Of a stretch of 64,000 nucleotides of DNA, positions 45,741-58,112 are shown one piece after another. This DNA comes from Corythucha ciliata (taxonomy: Eukaryota > Arthropoda > Insecta > Hemiptera > Tingidae): the NCBI GenBank assembly GCA_038030265.1, contig CM075943.1:25358001-25422000 (forward strand). The letters are read 5' to 3'. Position 1 is the first letter of the stretch, and the number at the start of each line of letters is the position of its first letter. The notes beneath the pieces were generated by a model. That model ran no database searches and was not told the DNA's origin. It worked only from the letters and a program-made list of their open reading frames with translations. The position numbers and the translations under genes are program-made.

Positions 45741-47245
45741 TAGTCCAGTCAAATCGTATAAAAAAAATACCATACGTGGACAAAAATCTCGTCTTTGATT
45801 TTTTCACTTTATTCTATGTTTTTTGGAGTGAGGAACACGAATCTGAAGAGATCCAACAAAATTTCCTTGTGCGTTTTGAGAAAATCGCGAAACTGATAAT
45901 TTTTGGCACTTTTTTTAGTTTTTCGCTTGCAACTGCTCAATGGCGCATTCTACGGAAAATTGTACCCTGTTCTTTTTTGAAGAGCATCAAGTTCTGCGTC
46001 GAATCTTTAGTTCTTTTGTCCCAATTGACCCAGCCGTTTCGCCGGTATTGGTTTTTTTAAAATTGTCATTTATAGTCGCTTTTGGCAAAATTGTGTGAAA
46101 AAATAAAAGTAGTTCAAATCTCAGTTGAGTGATGTAATCTCTGACGCTACCTATAATACAGGTGATTTGTTGAGTTTTAACATTTGTGGACCAAGTTGGT
46201 GGACATAGCCACTTTTTTTAAAACAAAACCTATTTTCATCGCCCTGTACAGAATATTTTCCGGGCCTTGACAAATTTGGCAAATATGGTTTCTGACTGTA
46301 AATTTCACCAGTTTTCACTTTAAAATAGTGCAATTTTCATCGAAGGTTTCGTTCGATAGTTATAGGCAAAAACGTTCGGATGAAGAAAGGAGTTATTGGA
46401 AAATTACTCATTTTTCGGATTTCTCACTCGTTTTATTGCCACTTATCGGGTCTTTATAAAAACGCCATACGTGACTCCTTATAGGAAATTCAACGAGCTT
46501 TCAGATGAGTTTCTTCAAAGTTTAATCGGATCGATAGTTCTTGAGTTATAGGCCGAAATGTGACAAAAAACGTATTTTTTGCAGCAAATTTTCTAATCGT
46601 TTGACGTTGTGGCCCTGTCTTATGTTAATCTTCAAATGAAATTTCATATAATATGTCTGATAGAAAATTTAATCAGCTTTCAGATCGTTTTTCATAGAAA
46701 AAAATTGGACTACTAGTTTCCGAGCTACTGGCAAAAATGTGCAGAAATACGTGGTTTTTGCGTTTTCGTCGCATAACTGATACCACTGATTTTTCCTGTA
46801 GGTTTTAAGGCTTTTCACTTATGTAAAATTCAATTCTGAACCACTTTGATTTCATGACACTTTCCGATTGGAACAGCCATTTTTAAGTTGCTGCTGCCTT
46901 AGTAATTTTTTTTAATTTTACCAAAAGTGGCTAAAATTGACCATTTAAAAAAAAAATCAATACCGGTGAAACGGCTGGGTCAATTGTGAAAAAAGAAAAA
47001 ACGATTCAACACAGAATTCAATGCTTTTCAAAAAATGAGAGGGTAACATTTTCCGTAGAATGCGTCATTAAGGAGTTATAAGCAAAAAACTCAAAAAAGT
47101 GCCAAAAATTAGCAGTTTTTCGCGATTTTCTCTAAACGCACAAGGAAATTTTGTTGGATCTCTTCAGATTCGTGTTCCTCACCCCAAAAAACATAAAATA
47201 CAATGAAAAAATCCATCCACGTGGAACTGCCGTTTGACTGGACTA
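45741..47245. mobile_element. 1.5-kb element with ~300-bp terminal inverted repeats
   Basis: The left arm (about 45741-46055) is the inverted copy of the right arm (about 46955-47245). The ends begin TAGTCCAGTCAAA, with TA the likely target duplication. Shared landmarks include GAGATCCAACAAAATTTCCT and GACCCAGCCGTTTC in the left arm. The 900-bp centre has no transposase. It does show three or four diverged repeats of a stretch like GAGTTATAGGCAAAAA followed by a T/C-rich segment. This is a foldback-type non-autonomous transposon, not the same family as that at 23.5 kb. Confidence 0.75.
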
Positions 47246-47639
47246 ATAATGCTTCTTGAATCAATTGGTGATTTGTAGTGATTTTTTTTTTACCACTTCA
47301 AGCCCTGTTACCCCCCCCCCCCCATCCAAGTTTACCGATTTGGCCCAAATGCAATACCGACCGAGGTCTTATGGCTGCTGATTTCTGACCCAAATCTCGG
47401 TCCTCTAAGTTAAATTCTTCGAGGGTTATCTTGCTAACAAGACCACACACTTACAAAATGAGAGACATCACTAATTCTCGAAAAGAGTTGTGAAATTTAT
47501 AATTTATTAATGATGATTTTTTGACAGAAATGGATGGATAGATGTACATTTTTTGGTTTGAAAATAAATATTACATTTTATAATTTAAATTCGCACCTTT
47601 TGAAGGCATTTTTGTGACTAAAATTCAGAAAAATGGCAC
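47246..47639. other. Non-coding stretch with poly-C tract
   Basis: It contains a poly-C run near 47310 and AT-rich DNA. No gene is seen. Confidence 0.45.
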
Positions 47640-48520
47640 GGCTATAATATAATGTTAAAAAAATACGCTAATTCACGGCTAGAACTGCCGTGAAGCAATA
47701 AGCTATACCTACAAAAGTTATATAAAATTGCTAGTGCGGTGGTAAAATGAGAAAAATCGCTAATTTGCAGGTGATATTTAGAAAATAAAGTAATCAGCCT
47801 GGTAAACATTGAGAGAAAGGTTAATTTTGAGCGTAAAATTGAGAAAATGTCTAATTCGCGGCTAAAAATGGAAAAACTCGCCAATTTACAGCTAAAATTT
47901 CTCCAAACGCCAATTTGTGACTGAAATTGAGAAAATTCGCTAATTCACAGGTTTGAAACGCTACGACGCGTCGCCGCTGCAATTTTTAAAGAAGCGCTAA
48001 TTCGCGGTTAAAATTGAGAAAAATTCTAATTTGCGCCAAAATCTGATATACCCCAATTTGCGAATTCTGAAGGCAATTTTCAGGCTGAAATTGAAAAAAA
48101 AATTCCCTCTATAAGCTGCTTATGTGAGTCTTCGACCGCTCTCCAATCGTCCATCGCGCCTACAACGCAGCATCAATTTTCTCGTCTCATTCCTGAGCGA
48201 TTCCTGTTTCAATAATACTTCAAATTAGCCTTTAAATAAAAAACCGAAATTTCGGACCCACAATTTGCCATTTCTAGGATATTTAGCTCCAAATTATTTA
48301 ATTGTTGTTCAGATGCGAATTAGCTTTTTTCTGAATATTATCCGCGAATAATGAGTGATTTTCACTTTCCATAGCTACGAGTTGGCGATTTTTCACTTTT
48401 AGCCTTGATTCTCTATTTTAGCAGTGAATCAGTGATTTTTACAATTTTAGCATACGAGTTAGCGTTTTACTCAATTTTAGTCGTGACTGCGAAAATGACC
48501 ATTTTTTCTGTGGAAAATCT
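47640..48520. repeat. Degenerate minisatellite, family A, with orientation flip
   Basis: From 47640 to about 48130 units read as at the window start (GCTAATTCGCGGTTAAAATT and then GAGAAAAA). From about 48300 to 48520 the complement appears (for example AGCGTTTTACTCAATTTTAG). The array is therefore roughly head-to-head around 48130-48300. Units are about 30 bp and much diverged. Confidence 0.65.
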
Positions 48521-51158
48521 GTTTTTCGGGCAGAATTTCAAGATGATTCTAATGCTATTGAAGGGGCGTATAGGCGGTTTCCGAGCGTGTTTGGTAGCGA
48601 ACAAGGACGAGTTGAAGAAGGGTAAGGATTTGCCCACCCTTCTTGTCCCCTCCTGGCTATACGCCTTTGAGTAGAAAGAAGTGAAATTTCAGGGTAAAGG
48701 CTCAAGGGGATTTTAATGTTAATTCTGCGACGAATTAACATTTATTCGCGTTTTAAGGTGCATCGAAGTGCATCATAACGTGTGGCGTTTGTGGGGGCTT
48801 GCGTACAAAATAGTGGCTGGTAAATGCCTCGGCCGCGGCACGCGCACTGCTTCTACAGTTTTCCCCTCAGAAAAGAATGGGGAGTGCCAATAAGGGTAAC
48901 ATATCATTCACGCGCAAAGCACTAGCCGCATCTGTACTCAGTCTGCAGATTTCCCTCTTGCCACCTCACCGAAGGGGCCTCAAAAAAGGGCTTTCTTTAA
49001 GGAAAAATGGGAGAAAGCTCGGGAGATTGACCTTTGAAGTGGACATATACACAAGCAGACCCCTTGTGACTAGAATTTGTCCACGCAAGTACCTACCCTA
49101 GGAGGTGAAAAGTCTGTAAAGCCGTCGCCAACAATGCATCGACAGCCAGGCATATTCAATTTCAGACCAATTGAAAAACAATTTGGCCAGACTACGCAAG
49201 TTAATTGGTGAGAACGATGAGTTATACGACAAAAAATATTCAGCTCCCGAAAGTAAATTATCCAGAAGACGCACCTCCGTGGTGTAGTCATGGCTCTCAT
49301 GGGTGAGTGACAAAGCCCAGGCTGCAGGCTATCATCGCGAGGCACTTACCTATTTGAAACTTGTGAAAAAATTACCTAGTTCATTCTCGTATAATGAATC
49401 TGGGAAGACACACAGAAAAAAACACTCTTTTTTCGACCACCAGACGCCGAAGCGGTTTTTTTTTCCGCTATTATAAAATCAAAGTTACCATTACTTTAGA
49501 GATCCGTAGATCATAGAAATGGGCCCCCGAGCGTGGGAAGAATTAACATTCCTTCAAACAATGACGTTGACGGTAATTAACTTTTTTGTTTCATACATGT
49601 TTTAGCAGATAAGAAGTAATTAATCATTGTTATCAGTGTAAATCATCTCGCCATACATAATTCTCATCGTTAAGAGTAATGCAATGCGGAGTACCGATTA
49701 ACTCCGCCAATTTATTTAATTAATATTCCCCTTATATTAAACTGATATTTGTCTATAATCAATTATTTCGATGTTTTTACTTTTTCTTCTTCATCTTCTT
49801 CAACTTGAAGATTTTTTTTTATGTTCGAAGCATATGATGAGCTGGATGAATTAGTTTTTTCCTTCCTTATACTAAATACACTCGCTGGATGCGTCTAAAA
49901 ACGTTCCCTATTTTGATCTTGTCTCATGCGCCTCGCGTGAATATAATCATTAGCCTTTGCAGTTAATTATTCTCAGCAGGTGATGAGAGTTTTTTATTTT
50001 TTCTCTTCTTATCTCTCCGGCTCATACAATGAAATTATTAACTTCCCCCCTCCCAAAAATGTGAGTTTCGAAGACTCACAGGCGCCAATCGCCAATCGAT
50101 ATTGTCCTGAAAGCCTTGTCGGTTATTTCCTGGAGGCTCAAAAAAATTGTGTGAGGGGGGGGGGGTGGAATAAAAAACAATCTTTTGCGACTTTCGGGCG
50201 TTGGTCCTGACAGCATTCCACGGTATGTAGTTCAGGATACTGAGAGGTGAAGAGACCCTTTCCTAATTACATAGGCTATGAGGGGTCATTACCAGTAGAT
50301 TGGCTTTCTCGGCACGTCCAATCTTTCGCTCTCCCTTCTTTTTCCTTCGTTTCGGGGGCCCCGTGCAGTAGTTCCCGTACTGATGGGCTCACTCTTGTCC
50401 CCCTCCCTTTACACCACCCTACCCATGAACATCATCATCACGTTCTTGTAAGTCATCACGCTTCTTTTTTCCCTCTCCGTTTTTATAACATTTCGTAAAA
50501 AGAAGCAAAAAAAAAACAACACGTTGAAGTGAGTTAGGCTTCCATATTAGGACGGTTATAGAAAACTCAAGGAACATTGCCCCGATACTTTTTAACCCAG
50601 TTTCCCACGTGATTTACATTCTGCACAACCCGATAGTAATAAAAATTGACGGCGACCGCCGGCGTACATAGTCGTGAGGCTAGGCTGAAAATTGAAGCAC
50701 CGTGATCAGATATCGCTTTGGAAAAACTTGAAAAGGCGCTGATTAATATTTTTTGTCCCGCAACCCGCTCGTAAAACGTTTAATTCGACGATGAGGCTGC
50801 ATGTCACAGCATGGTGAAGGGTGGTGACGGTATGGGGAATCGTCTCAAGTGTGTGTGAGGGGGGGGGGGTAAAAATGTCATCAGGAACTAGAGAGATCCT
50901 CTGAGGTGGTTGATTACTTTCAATAATTGCTTCAGATACGCTTGTCTCATTTCGAAAGAGCGAAAGGTGTTTGTCCTTTAATTTCATTCAAGCGTGGTTA
51001 AACTTCATTAAGAGAAAAATATAGTGAACCACAACCTTCGAATCCTATAGCGTTTATTGCGACGTCGTCATAAAGTTGGTGGGGAAGGGGAAGGGGGAGT
51101 CGACGGTGTGTCCGAGTTCTCCCAGAAGTTTGTAGTTAAAAGGCAATCTCGGGATTAT
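48521..51158. other. Non-coding stretch; nothing recognised
   Basis: A weak inverted match (GGCGTATAG/CTATACGCC) lies near 48565 and 48657, and poly-G tracts occur near 50155 and 50859. The open frames are short and resemble no protein I know. Confidence 0.5.
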
Positions 51159-51916
51159 CGCGTAATTTTCGGTTAACTACTTTGACCTCACTTTGCCGAA
51201 CGTAATAATAACAATAAAAAGCTGACCATCAGGCAGTTCCGTTAGCCCAGCGATACCGAGTCCAGCGGATGAATAGCCGCCCCAGCATGGAGATATAGGA
51301 AAAGAGAGGAGAGAGCACAAGTTGGAAAGGGTGACGCCAATTTTCGCCATATTGGTGGTCCCTCGACCATAATATTCAAGATATAGATAGCACAGTATGG
51401 AGTAATAATAAATTAGTCCTCAACACAAATCCTGATGCGTTCCGGGACTTCCAATGTGGTGTACGTTGGTTTCACCCGGTTAGTTAGATTTTAAATCTAT
51501 CGCTCCCTCTTCTCTCTTCAGGCCACTATGCGTCCCCGTCACCACAAATCCCTTGAGAGTGGTGGTAAACAGCCTTCTTTCCACTGATGATTATAATAAT
51601 CAAATTTAAAGCTTAATAAATAGGATAATGACTGTCAGTGAAATGGGAGAGGCTTCTATGAAATTTAAATGAATGTGTTTCCCATTTTAGTCATGAGCTG
51701 CCTCGGATAGAGAACTATAAAGCACATGCAGGCACGGCAATCCCCCTCACTTTGTATTCGGTTTAGTAATGGTAACACGATGGAAGTAACAATCTTAAAT
51801 TTCCTCGAAAAATGAGTTGAGTGACAAGTTAAATAGGCCGCCAGAGTGCAAAGTCTGTGTACATGACTAAAACATTCGGCAAAGCGAGGTCAAAGTAGTT
51901 AACCGAAAATTACGCG
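51159..51916. repeat. 41-bp inverted repeats bounding ~760 bp
   Basis: The left arm (51159-51199, with CGCGTAATTTTCGGTTAACT and then TTTGACCTC) is repeated inverted at 51876-51916 with one mismatch seen. It may be a non-autonomous DNA transposon with short terminal repeats. No target duplication is evident. Confidence 0.6.
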
Positions 51917-52366
51917 TCTCAACTAAGTTATCTGACGCTTCGTTGGAAAATTGTGCCGTGGCAGACTGTCAATTGACGTTCCAAAAAAATGTTCGTTTGC
52001 GCCCTACAGAAGGAGCATAATATAGTCTAAGGAGTAATGGAAAATGGCTAAACGGACTATGAGCTCCCATAATATGGCCAAACGCCCTCTTAAAGGATTA
52101 ATTTACTATTCCGTGATATAAACGATAAACGGACCATTAGTTCCCGCTCCGAACAGGGCCTCAAGAGACCCGTTCACAAGTTCTGTACTAGACGACTGTG
52201 GAGTATACGCAACCCAAGGTGACTAAACTCTTCTATAGGTGCCGCAGATTTTCCACTGCCCATCAGAAGGGAGGGGTGAAGACTGAAGTCACCAGCAGTC
52301 CTTTACTCCCGATTGCTGACCCTAGATGAAATTGAAGTTTATGAATGCTCAAAAATCATAGCCCAT
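51917..52366. other. Non-coding stretch; nothing recognised
   Basis: No coding region or repeat was identified in this segment. Confidence 0.45.
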
Positions 52367-52953
52367 TAGGTGGGCATACACGAGCAGATATCTGCGGCAG
52401 ATTTCATGTTCTTGACAGATATCGGTGGTGAAAATTTGCTCGTTAGTGGGCAAGAAACGACGACAGATCAGCCGTGATCGGCCAAACGATATCGGTGGGA
52501 GTTCAAATTCGCCAGATGTGGTATGTGGTCCCCCACTAATCAACCGATTTCTTATGAGAGATATCTGGCAGACACAGATAGAGCGCAACGATTTTAACCA
52601 CCGAAACTTCTCTGAACATGTATTTTATATTATTTTTATCATATGTATGGGTCAAGCTTTTTGCTCCCTCTACTAGTTTTCTAACTTCATGTCTGCCACC
52701 GATCTCAAATATCTTTCGAACCCGACCGATAAATAAAATCTGTCAGATTTTTTTCCGCAACAGATCTCAATCTGCCAGATGTTCCCCCACTAACGGGCAG
52801 ATTTGATCGGGTAACAGATATCGGTCGCAGATAACTTTTGTACGTCAAGGGGTACGACTGATCTCATCGTTTGCTCTAGATCGTTAACGATATCTGTTGA
52901 AAATATCGGCCGATCAAATCTGTCATAATTATCTGCCCGTGTATGGGCCACTA
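52367..52953. mobile_element. ~590-bp MITE with iterated ATCTG motifs, copy 1
   Basis: The left end TAGGTGGGCATACACG and the complement of the right end TAGTGGCCCATACACG form imperfect terminal inverted repeats. Each is followed by AGCAGATA or GGCAGATA. The interior is full of CAGATATC, ATATCTGGCAGA and GATCGGCC-type motifs in both orientations. It encodes no protein. A deleted relative lies at 53100-53338. Confidence 0.7.
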
Positions 52954-53099
52954 TTCGAGGACCAATTCGACTTGGTGTACTTGGGGCTAAAGAGATGAGG
53001 GGAAAAAATTCACGCGTATATAGAAATAAATAAATAATTTATTACGCAAAACATAAAAACTAAGAATTGACGGTATACAAAATATCACACCATTACACT

Positions 53100-53338
53100 T
53101 TTGACAGATATCGGCGGTGAAAATTTGCTCGTTAGTGGGCAAGAAACGACGACAGATCAAGCGTGATCGGCCAAACGATATCGGTGGGAGTTCAAATCCG
53201 CCAGATGTGGTCTGTGGTCCCCCAATAACCAACCGATTTCTTACGAGAGATATCTGGCAGACATAGATCGGCCGATATCTGTTGAAAATATCGGCCGATC
53301 AAATCTGTCAGAATTATCTGCCCGTGTATGGGCCACTA
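53100..53338. mobile_element. Deletion derivative of the ATCTG-motif MITE, copy 2
   Basis: It matches copy 1 from 52413 to about 52577, then jumps to the copy-1 right end at about 52890, so about 310 bp of the interior is missing. Its left end is absent. It directly abuts the gypsy pol fragment, whose reading frame begins at 53344. Confidence 0.7.
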
Positions 53339-53343
53339 ATAAA

Positions 53344-54857
53344 CCATTAACCCACATCTTCGCCCCTTCCACGAAAATTCCAGTAATATCAGCAGCTCGC
53401 CTCCTTCGTTACGCCACTTTTCTCGGCGGATTTTCGTACAACGTTGAACATAGACGCTCGGCCCTGAACTGCAATGCTGACTATTTATCCCGGTTTCCTT
53501 TGCCCCTGGATTCAGAACACGCTACCGATGCTGAATATGACGTATCCGCTACCACAATAAAGCAGATTACATCTTCAAATTTAGTCTACGCGGACATTTT
53601 GGCAGCAACAGCCGTTGAACCCAACCTGAAAATCTTAAAAGATCGGTTGATGTCAGGCGCCGAAAGAAATGTCGAATTTGCGCTTCATGACGGCATTGTA
53701 TTTCGAGGAAACCGCGTGTATATTCCAACCTCCTGTCGCAAAAGAATCCTGGAAGACCTTCACTCTACGCACACCGGAATCGTCAAAATGAAAGCTTTAG
53801 CTCGTCAATACGTCTATTGGCCATCAATTGATAAAGACATTGAACGGTCCGTCAAGTCTTGTGCGGTATGTGCGAACCAACTATCATCTCCCTCGAAGGC
53901 CCCTCCACACGTTTGGGAACAACCATCAACCCCCTGGTTCCGAATCCATATCGGCTATGGATTTTATTATTTTGTCGTCGTAGATTCTTTCTCAAAATGG
54001 ATAGAAGTAGTTGCCCTCTCATATCCACCCTCAACGGCCTCCACGATTCGCCACCTTGAAAACATGTCTTCTAGATACGGCTTGCCGTATACTCTCGTCT
54101 CGGACAACGCGTCAATTTTTACTTCCGACGCTTTCAAAACTTTCTGCCGAAACTACGGCATTCGTCACTGTCTATCAGCACCCAACCACCCTGCTACAAA
54201 CGGACAGGCAGAAATCGCAGTGAAATCTTTGAAAAGAAAGCTCGAATCTGAAAACGTATCTTCAAGCAATATAATGAACTTCCCTCGATAAAATTATTTT
54301 CAAGATGAGAACGACTCCTCTGATAGACGGTAAAACACCCTCCGAACTGTTTCTTGGCCGGAAAATCCGTACATCTCTCGACATCCTACGTCCCCCTCCA
54401 GAGTCTAGAAAGGACATAGTTTCGACCTATCGTAACTCCAAATCGTTGAGAACCCTTCGTCTTGGTGAAAGAGTGCTTTCAAAAAATTATAGCGGTCCAT
54501 GTCAATGGAAATTAGGAGAAATCGTCCAGAAACTTGGAAAATTGCACTACATCGTGAAGCTCGACAACGGTCACACGATAAAACGGCACATCGATCAGTT
54601 AAGAGCCACGTTAGTTACAAAGGGAGACGATCCTGTTGCGCTTCGGAAATCAACCAATCAAAAGAAAGTGCCATTCGAAAAACGTCTAGCTTGTTTTTAC
54701 CAAGTTCCTACCATTCGCAAACAGAATAACGACACCAGCGAACAATACCCTGGGAATCCTGAAGAAACCGTCCGATCTTCATCACCTGCGACGGAACCAC
54801 TACCCCTTCGTCGCTCGATCAAGAAAAGAATTCCTAGAAGACTTTTAGATCTGTGAA
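53344..54857 (+). pseudogene. Ty3/gypsy pol fragment: RNase H end and integrase
   Basis: The open frame starts PLTHIFAPSTKIPV and RLLRYATFLGGFSYNVEHR, the end of gypsy RNase H, and continues to NADYLSRFPLPL. The integrase zinc-binding HHCC module follows (HSTHTGIVKMKALARQYVYW, SVKSCAVCANQ). The catalytic core has FVVVDSFSKWIEV, LVSDNASIFTSDAF and NGQAEIAVKSLKRKL, so the second Asp and the Glu are present. The first catalytic Asp is lost: HIGYGFYYF stands where HIDFxGP plus several residues is expected. A frameshift near 54291-54305 moves the C-terminal part (TPSELFLGRKIRT) to another frame, ending at 54856. RT and protease are absent. Confidence 0.88.
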
Positions 54858-55060
54858 ACTTCGCCACAAACTTCAAAATGCAAGGGGAGACTGTTGCGTA
54901 TCTACTGACTAGAGAAAACACATGACTTTTAATTATTAAAAAATAAATGAAGATATTTTCATTCGGTCATTGAACGGAATAAAATACACATCACCGGTCG
55001 GTTATTCAAGAACGGCCCACTGTATGGCTTATGGTGAATCATCCCCCAACATTATATTCA
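54858..55060 (+). repeat. Possible polypurine tract and 3' LTR of the gypsy remnant
   Basis: A purine run AAGGGGAGA near 54883 lies just after the pol stop and is followed by CTGTTGCGTATC. That is the expected position of a polypurine tract and LTR start. AATAAA signals occur nearby. No second LTR is present to confirm the boundary. Confidence 0.4.
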
Positions 55061-55939
55061 ATTCTACTGTGTCCTCTATGGAATACTTATTGAGAGGGGG
55101 AAAGGAGATATTTTGTTGACTTCGCACTTTTGTGAACAACGCACTTCACGCGTTTTTTCCTCCTTTAAATTATACCGGCTGCAGAACCCGGAAAATTATA
55201 GCCACGAATAATTTTCCATTTTCGTGTTGGAATGAAACATAAAATATAGTATAGGGCGAGATAGAATGTACTATGTTGGGGCTAAAACTACCAGATTTGA
55301 CCAAATGATCCTCTGAGAAAAAGGGACTGCGAAAAAGGACTGAAAAAGCCATTTTACTGCGGCTAAGTCATTTTACGGTTAAGCCTCCCTGAAGTGTCAG
55401 GACTGCTATCACGTGCATGCTGTTGTTTTCGCCTGTCCATTACTTCTTAACTGGCAGTTTCCATGATTTTCGCCCTCTCAAACTAGTCGTATGGCCGTAC
55501 TAGCAGTATTACAGCTACACTGCTCATTGCAGAGTACTGTGAAATCTAAAAAAAACGTCGACTGGGACTCTTCAAAACCAGGTGCTTTAACGTTTTCAGC
55601 AGCACTGAATCCATGCAAAACGAGTTGATCTGCTAGGGTTGTGGTGGGTTTCGAGTACTCTGCCAAAATAGAAGAATAAATCATTGTGAAAGAAAATATT
55701 CATGCAAAGAAATTCTCACTCCTATTTATTGTACGACAGGTATAAATAAACTCGCTTGCCAAATCATACATTACGCCCTTACACAGCTCAGGGTTCTCTT
55801 GGAAACATAAAGGCTTGTTGCAACGGGTTGATGTAAACAAACTTCGTTAAATTCATGGGTCAATTTTCATAATTTGTTGTATAGGGTATGAGCGATCCCT
55901 CCCCCTCCAAAAATACGTTGAATGAGTGTAGCAAACAAC

Positions 55940-55966
55940 GCAGCAGCAGCAGCAGCAACAACAACG

Positions 55967-56008
<42 letters not shown>

Positions 56009-56027
56009 GCAACAACAGCAGCAGCAA
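55940..56027 (+). repeat. (CAA)n/(CAG)n microsatellite
   Basis: About 29 consecutive trinucleotides, starting and ending with CAG and mostly CAA/ACA inside. Confidence 0.9.
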
Positions 56028-57349
56028 ACAAGCCACATGAAGAGGGGAATGGGAGAGTGTGTGTGAGAGAGTGAGAGAATTGTATCATCGTAAGAATACT
56101 GTGATGTGAATACAGCAGTCCGAGGATTACTCGAGTTGAATCGTGGCCTTGAAATTACTGCTACTGCATGTGGCACAGCAGGGTCTGAGTCTTCTAAAAC
56201 GTTGATAGTGCAGTGTACGGTCTGCTAAAACATGAGCTCCAGGTGCCTGAGAAATGGGAACTATGTACTTTGACCTTCCTTGAGGGTTCAGTTTTCAGTT
56301 TGCTTCGGTTCGTCGAGGTGTTAGTGCTTAGTGTACCGAATCAACCGACTGGAGACTGGAACGTCTACTTTGTTTCATTAAGGTGAGTGGCTACTTTCTA
56401 AATCAATTTCTGTAGCAGGCAGTGTAAAGTTGCATTTTGGAAGCCTACTTTGGTTGCCTTCAAAGTCTGTTAGCTTTTTCCATTTGTGCGTTATATTATA
56501 CTTGTGTACTTTGCTTTTCTTCGAATTTTTATGTATGTGTATGTGAAATTACATGAAAATCGACACCCCTCACCCCTATGACCCCAAATCCTTTGAAAAT
56601 CCCCATTTTGGACCCGCTTTTGGCCCATAAAACCCAAGGAGGTTATTTGATCAAACTGATCAGATGTTAGGACCAACTAGACCCCAAATGGAGTCTATGT
56701 GCGAAAGAACGAGTTTTTTCGAGCAATCCTAGGGCAAGATATGGCCCGGACGGCGGACAGACATTTTTTTTTTATTGCAGATTTGGATTCTACGCACTTT
56801 GAAACGTAAAACTACAAATTTTGAGGGGGGGTCAAACAATTTTTTTTGCGATACGATTACAAAGACTTATTATTGAGAAATAATAAGCCAAAAATCGTGT
56901 AGAGCACGAAGTTAATTCCCAGTTACCAGATTTGTTTTTGATTGTGGTAGACGTGGCCATTTTGATGCATAATTATTAATCGAATGCCCTTTTTAGCTAA
57001 TTTTTTCGGTTATGAAACTGTTGCAGCCAATGTGCAATGTTTTTACTTTTGCTGAGTGCTGTTGTTATAAAACAGTCAAATCATTCATCTGCATAGGTGG
57101 ATGCAGTTTCATGGCTACTATTTTAGTACAAATAGGACTACTTTGTGGCACAAGAAGCACTGTAAAAGTAGGAGTACAATATTATAGCTAAAATAATCTA
57201 AAATCATTTAACAGGTCGTGCTAAATTCGAAGAGTCCATACTGCAATTTTCGCAGTGCACGCCCTGCATTTATAGCTGAGAATTGATGGACTGCATTGCC
57301 ATTAATTCAAGGACTTCTGTCACAAATGTTTTTGCAGACCCAATTCGGT

Positions 57350-57425
57350 TCTTTCAGCAGACACCATTCTGCTTTTTCAGCAGACACCATTCTGTTTTTT
57401 CAGCAGACGCATTCTGCTTTGTTAG
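57350..57425 (+). repeat. ~26-bp tandem repeat, three copies
   Basis: The unit TTTTCAGCAGACACCATTCT and a short tail recurs three times with minor changes. Confidence 0.8.
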
Positions 57426-58112
57426 TAGAATGCAAGAGCTGTTTTCGATTAGTAGTATCTTCTGTTTTAACGAAGCTTTTAAACTATTTTAGAAGTGCAC
57501 CTCACTCTTTTACTCTTCTGTTCTTGCATAATCGCTACAGAAGAGTGGGTATAGTGAATTAGTAGAACCATTTTTTAGCAGTGTTGACCATCTTGCAACT
57601 CCGTGAAGTAACCCACTTTGTTTTTGCAGTACAATTTCTTAGAAGTATTGCACCCTCCTAAAACAGGTCTCTGCATTTTTTGAAGAGTAAAACCGTTCGG
57701 CTAAATTAGTACAATTTGGACTATCTTGCAACTCCGTGCAGAATCAGGACTGCTAAAAAACGCCGGGTAAACCCTCTATTTTTTTCTCAGCAGGTATGCG
57801 AACGGTTGGAAGCTTTCCGGCGTTATCAGTGGTATTGTTCAACTGCCGGCATGCTTAGCTATAGCAAAAAGCTTTCGACGTGATTATGGCACCCCCATAA
57901 TTATGTTTTCTACCATTTACATTTTTTTTTTTGCCTCAAAAAATAAAAGCGTTAGCTTTAAACTGACCACTGGTCAACCTAGTCATCCAAGGAATTTGTG
58001 TTTAGAGTACCTAACTATAACTTTACTTATTGTTAGTTTATGGTTAGTTGTATTGTTCTTTTCTTATTGTTTTATTGTAAAAGCCAAGCTATGAAGCATA
58101 TTTAATCCTTAC

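Larger units (their letters stand above)
55061..58112. other. Non-coding stretch with microsatellites; no gene
   Basis: It includes a CAA/CAG microsatellite (55940-56027), a three-copy ~26-bp repeat (57350-57425) and AT-rich DNA. No host gene is recognised. The part just before 58113 may be the 5' region of the LINE that follows. Confidence 0.5.

Noticed and set aside
55853..56176. Minus-strand frame with a long polycysteine or polyvaline tract
   Set aside because: It is the translation of a CAA/CAG microsatellite, not a gene.
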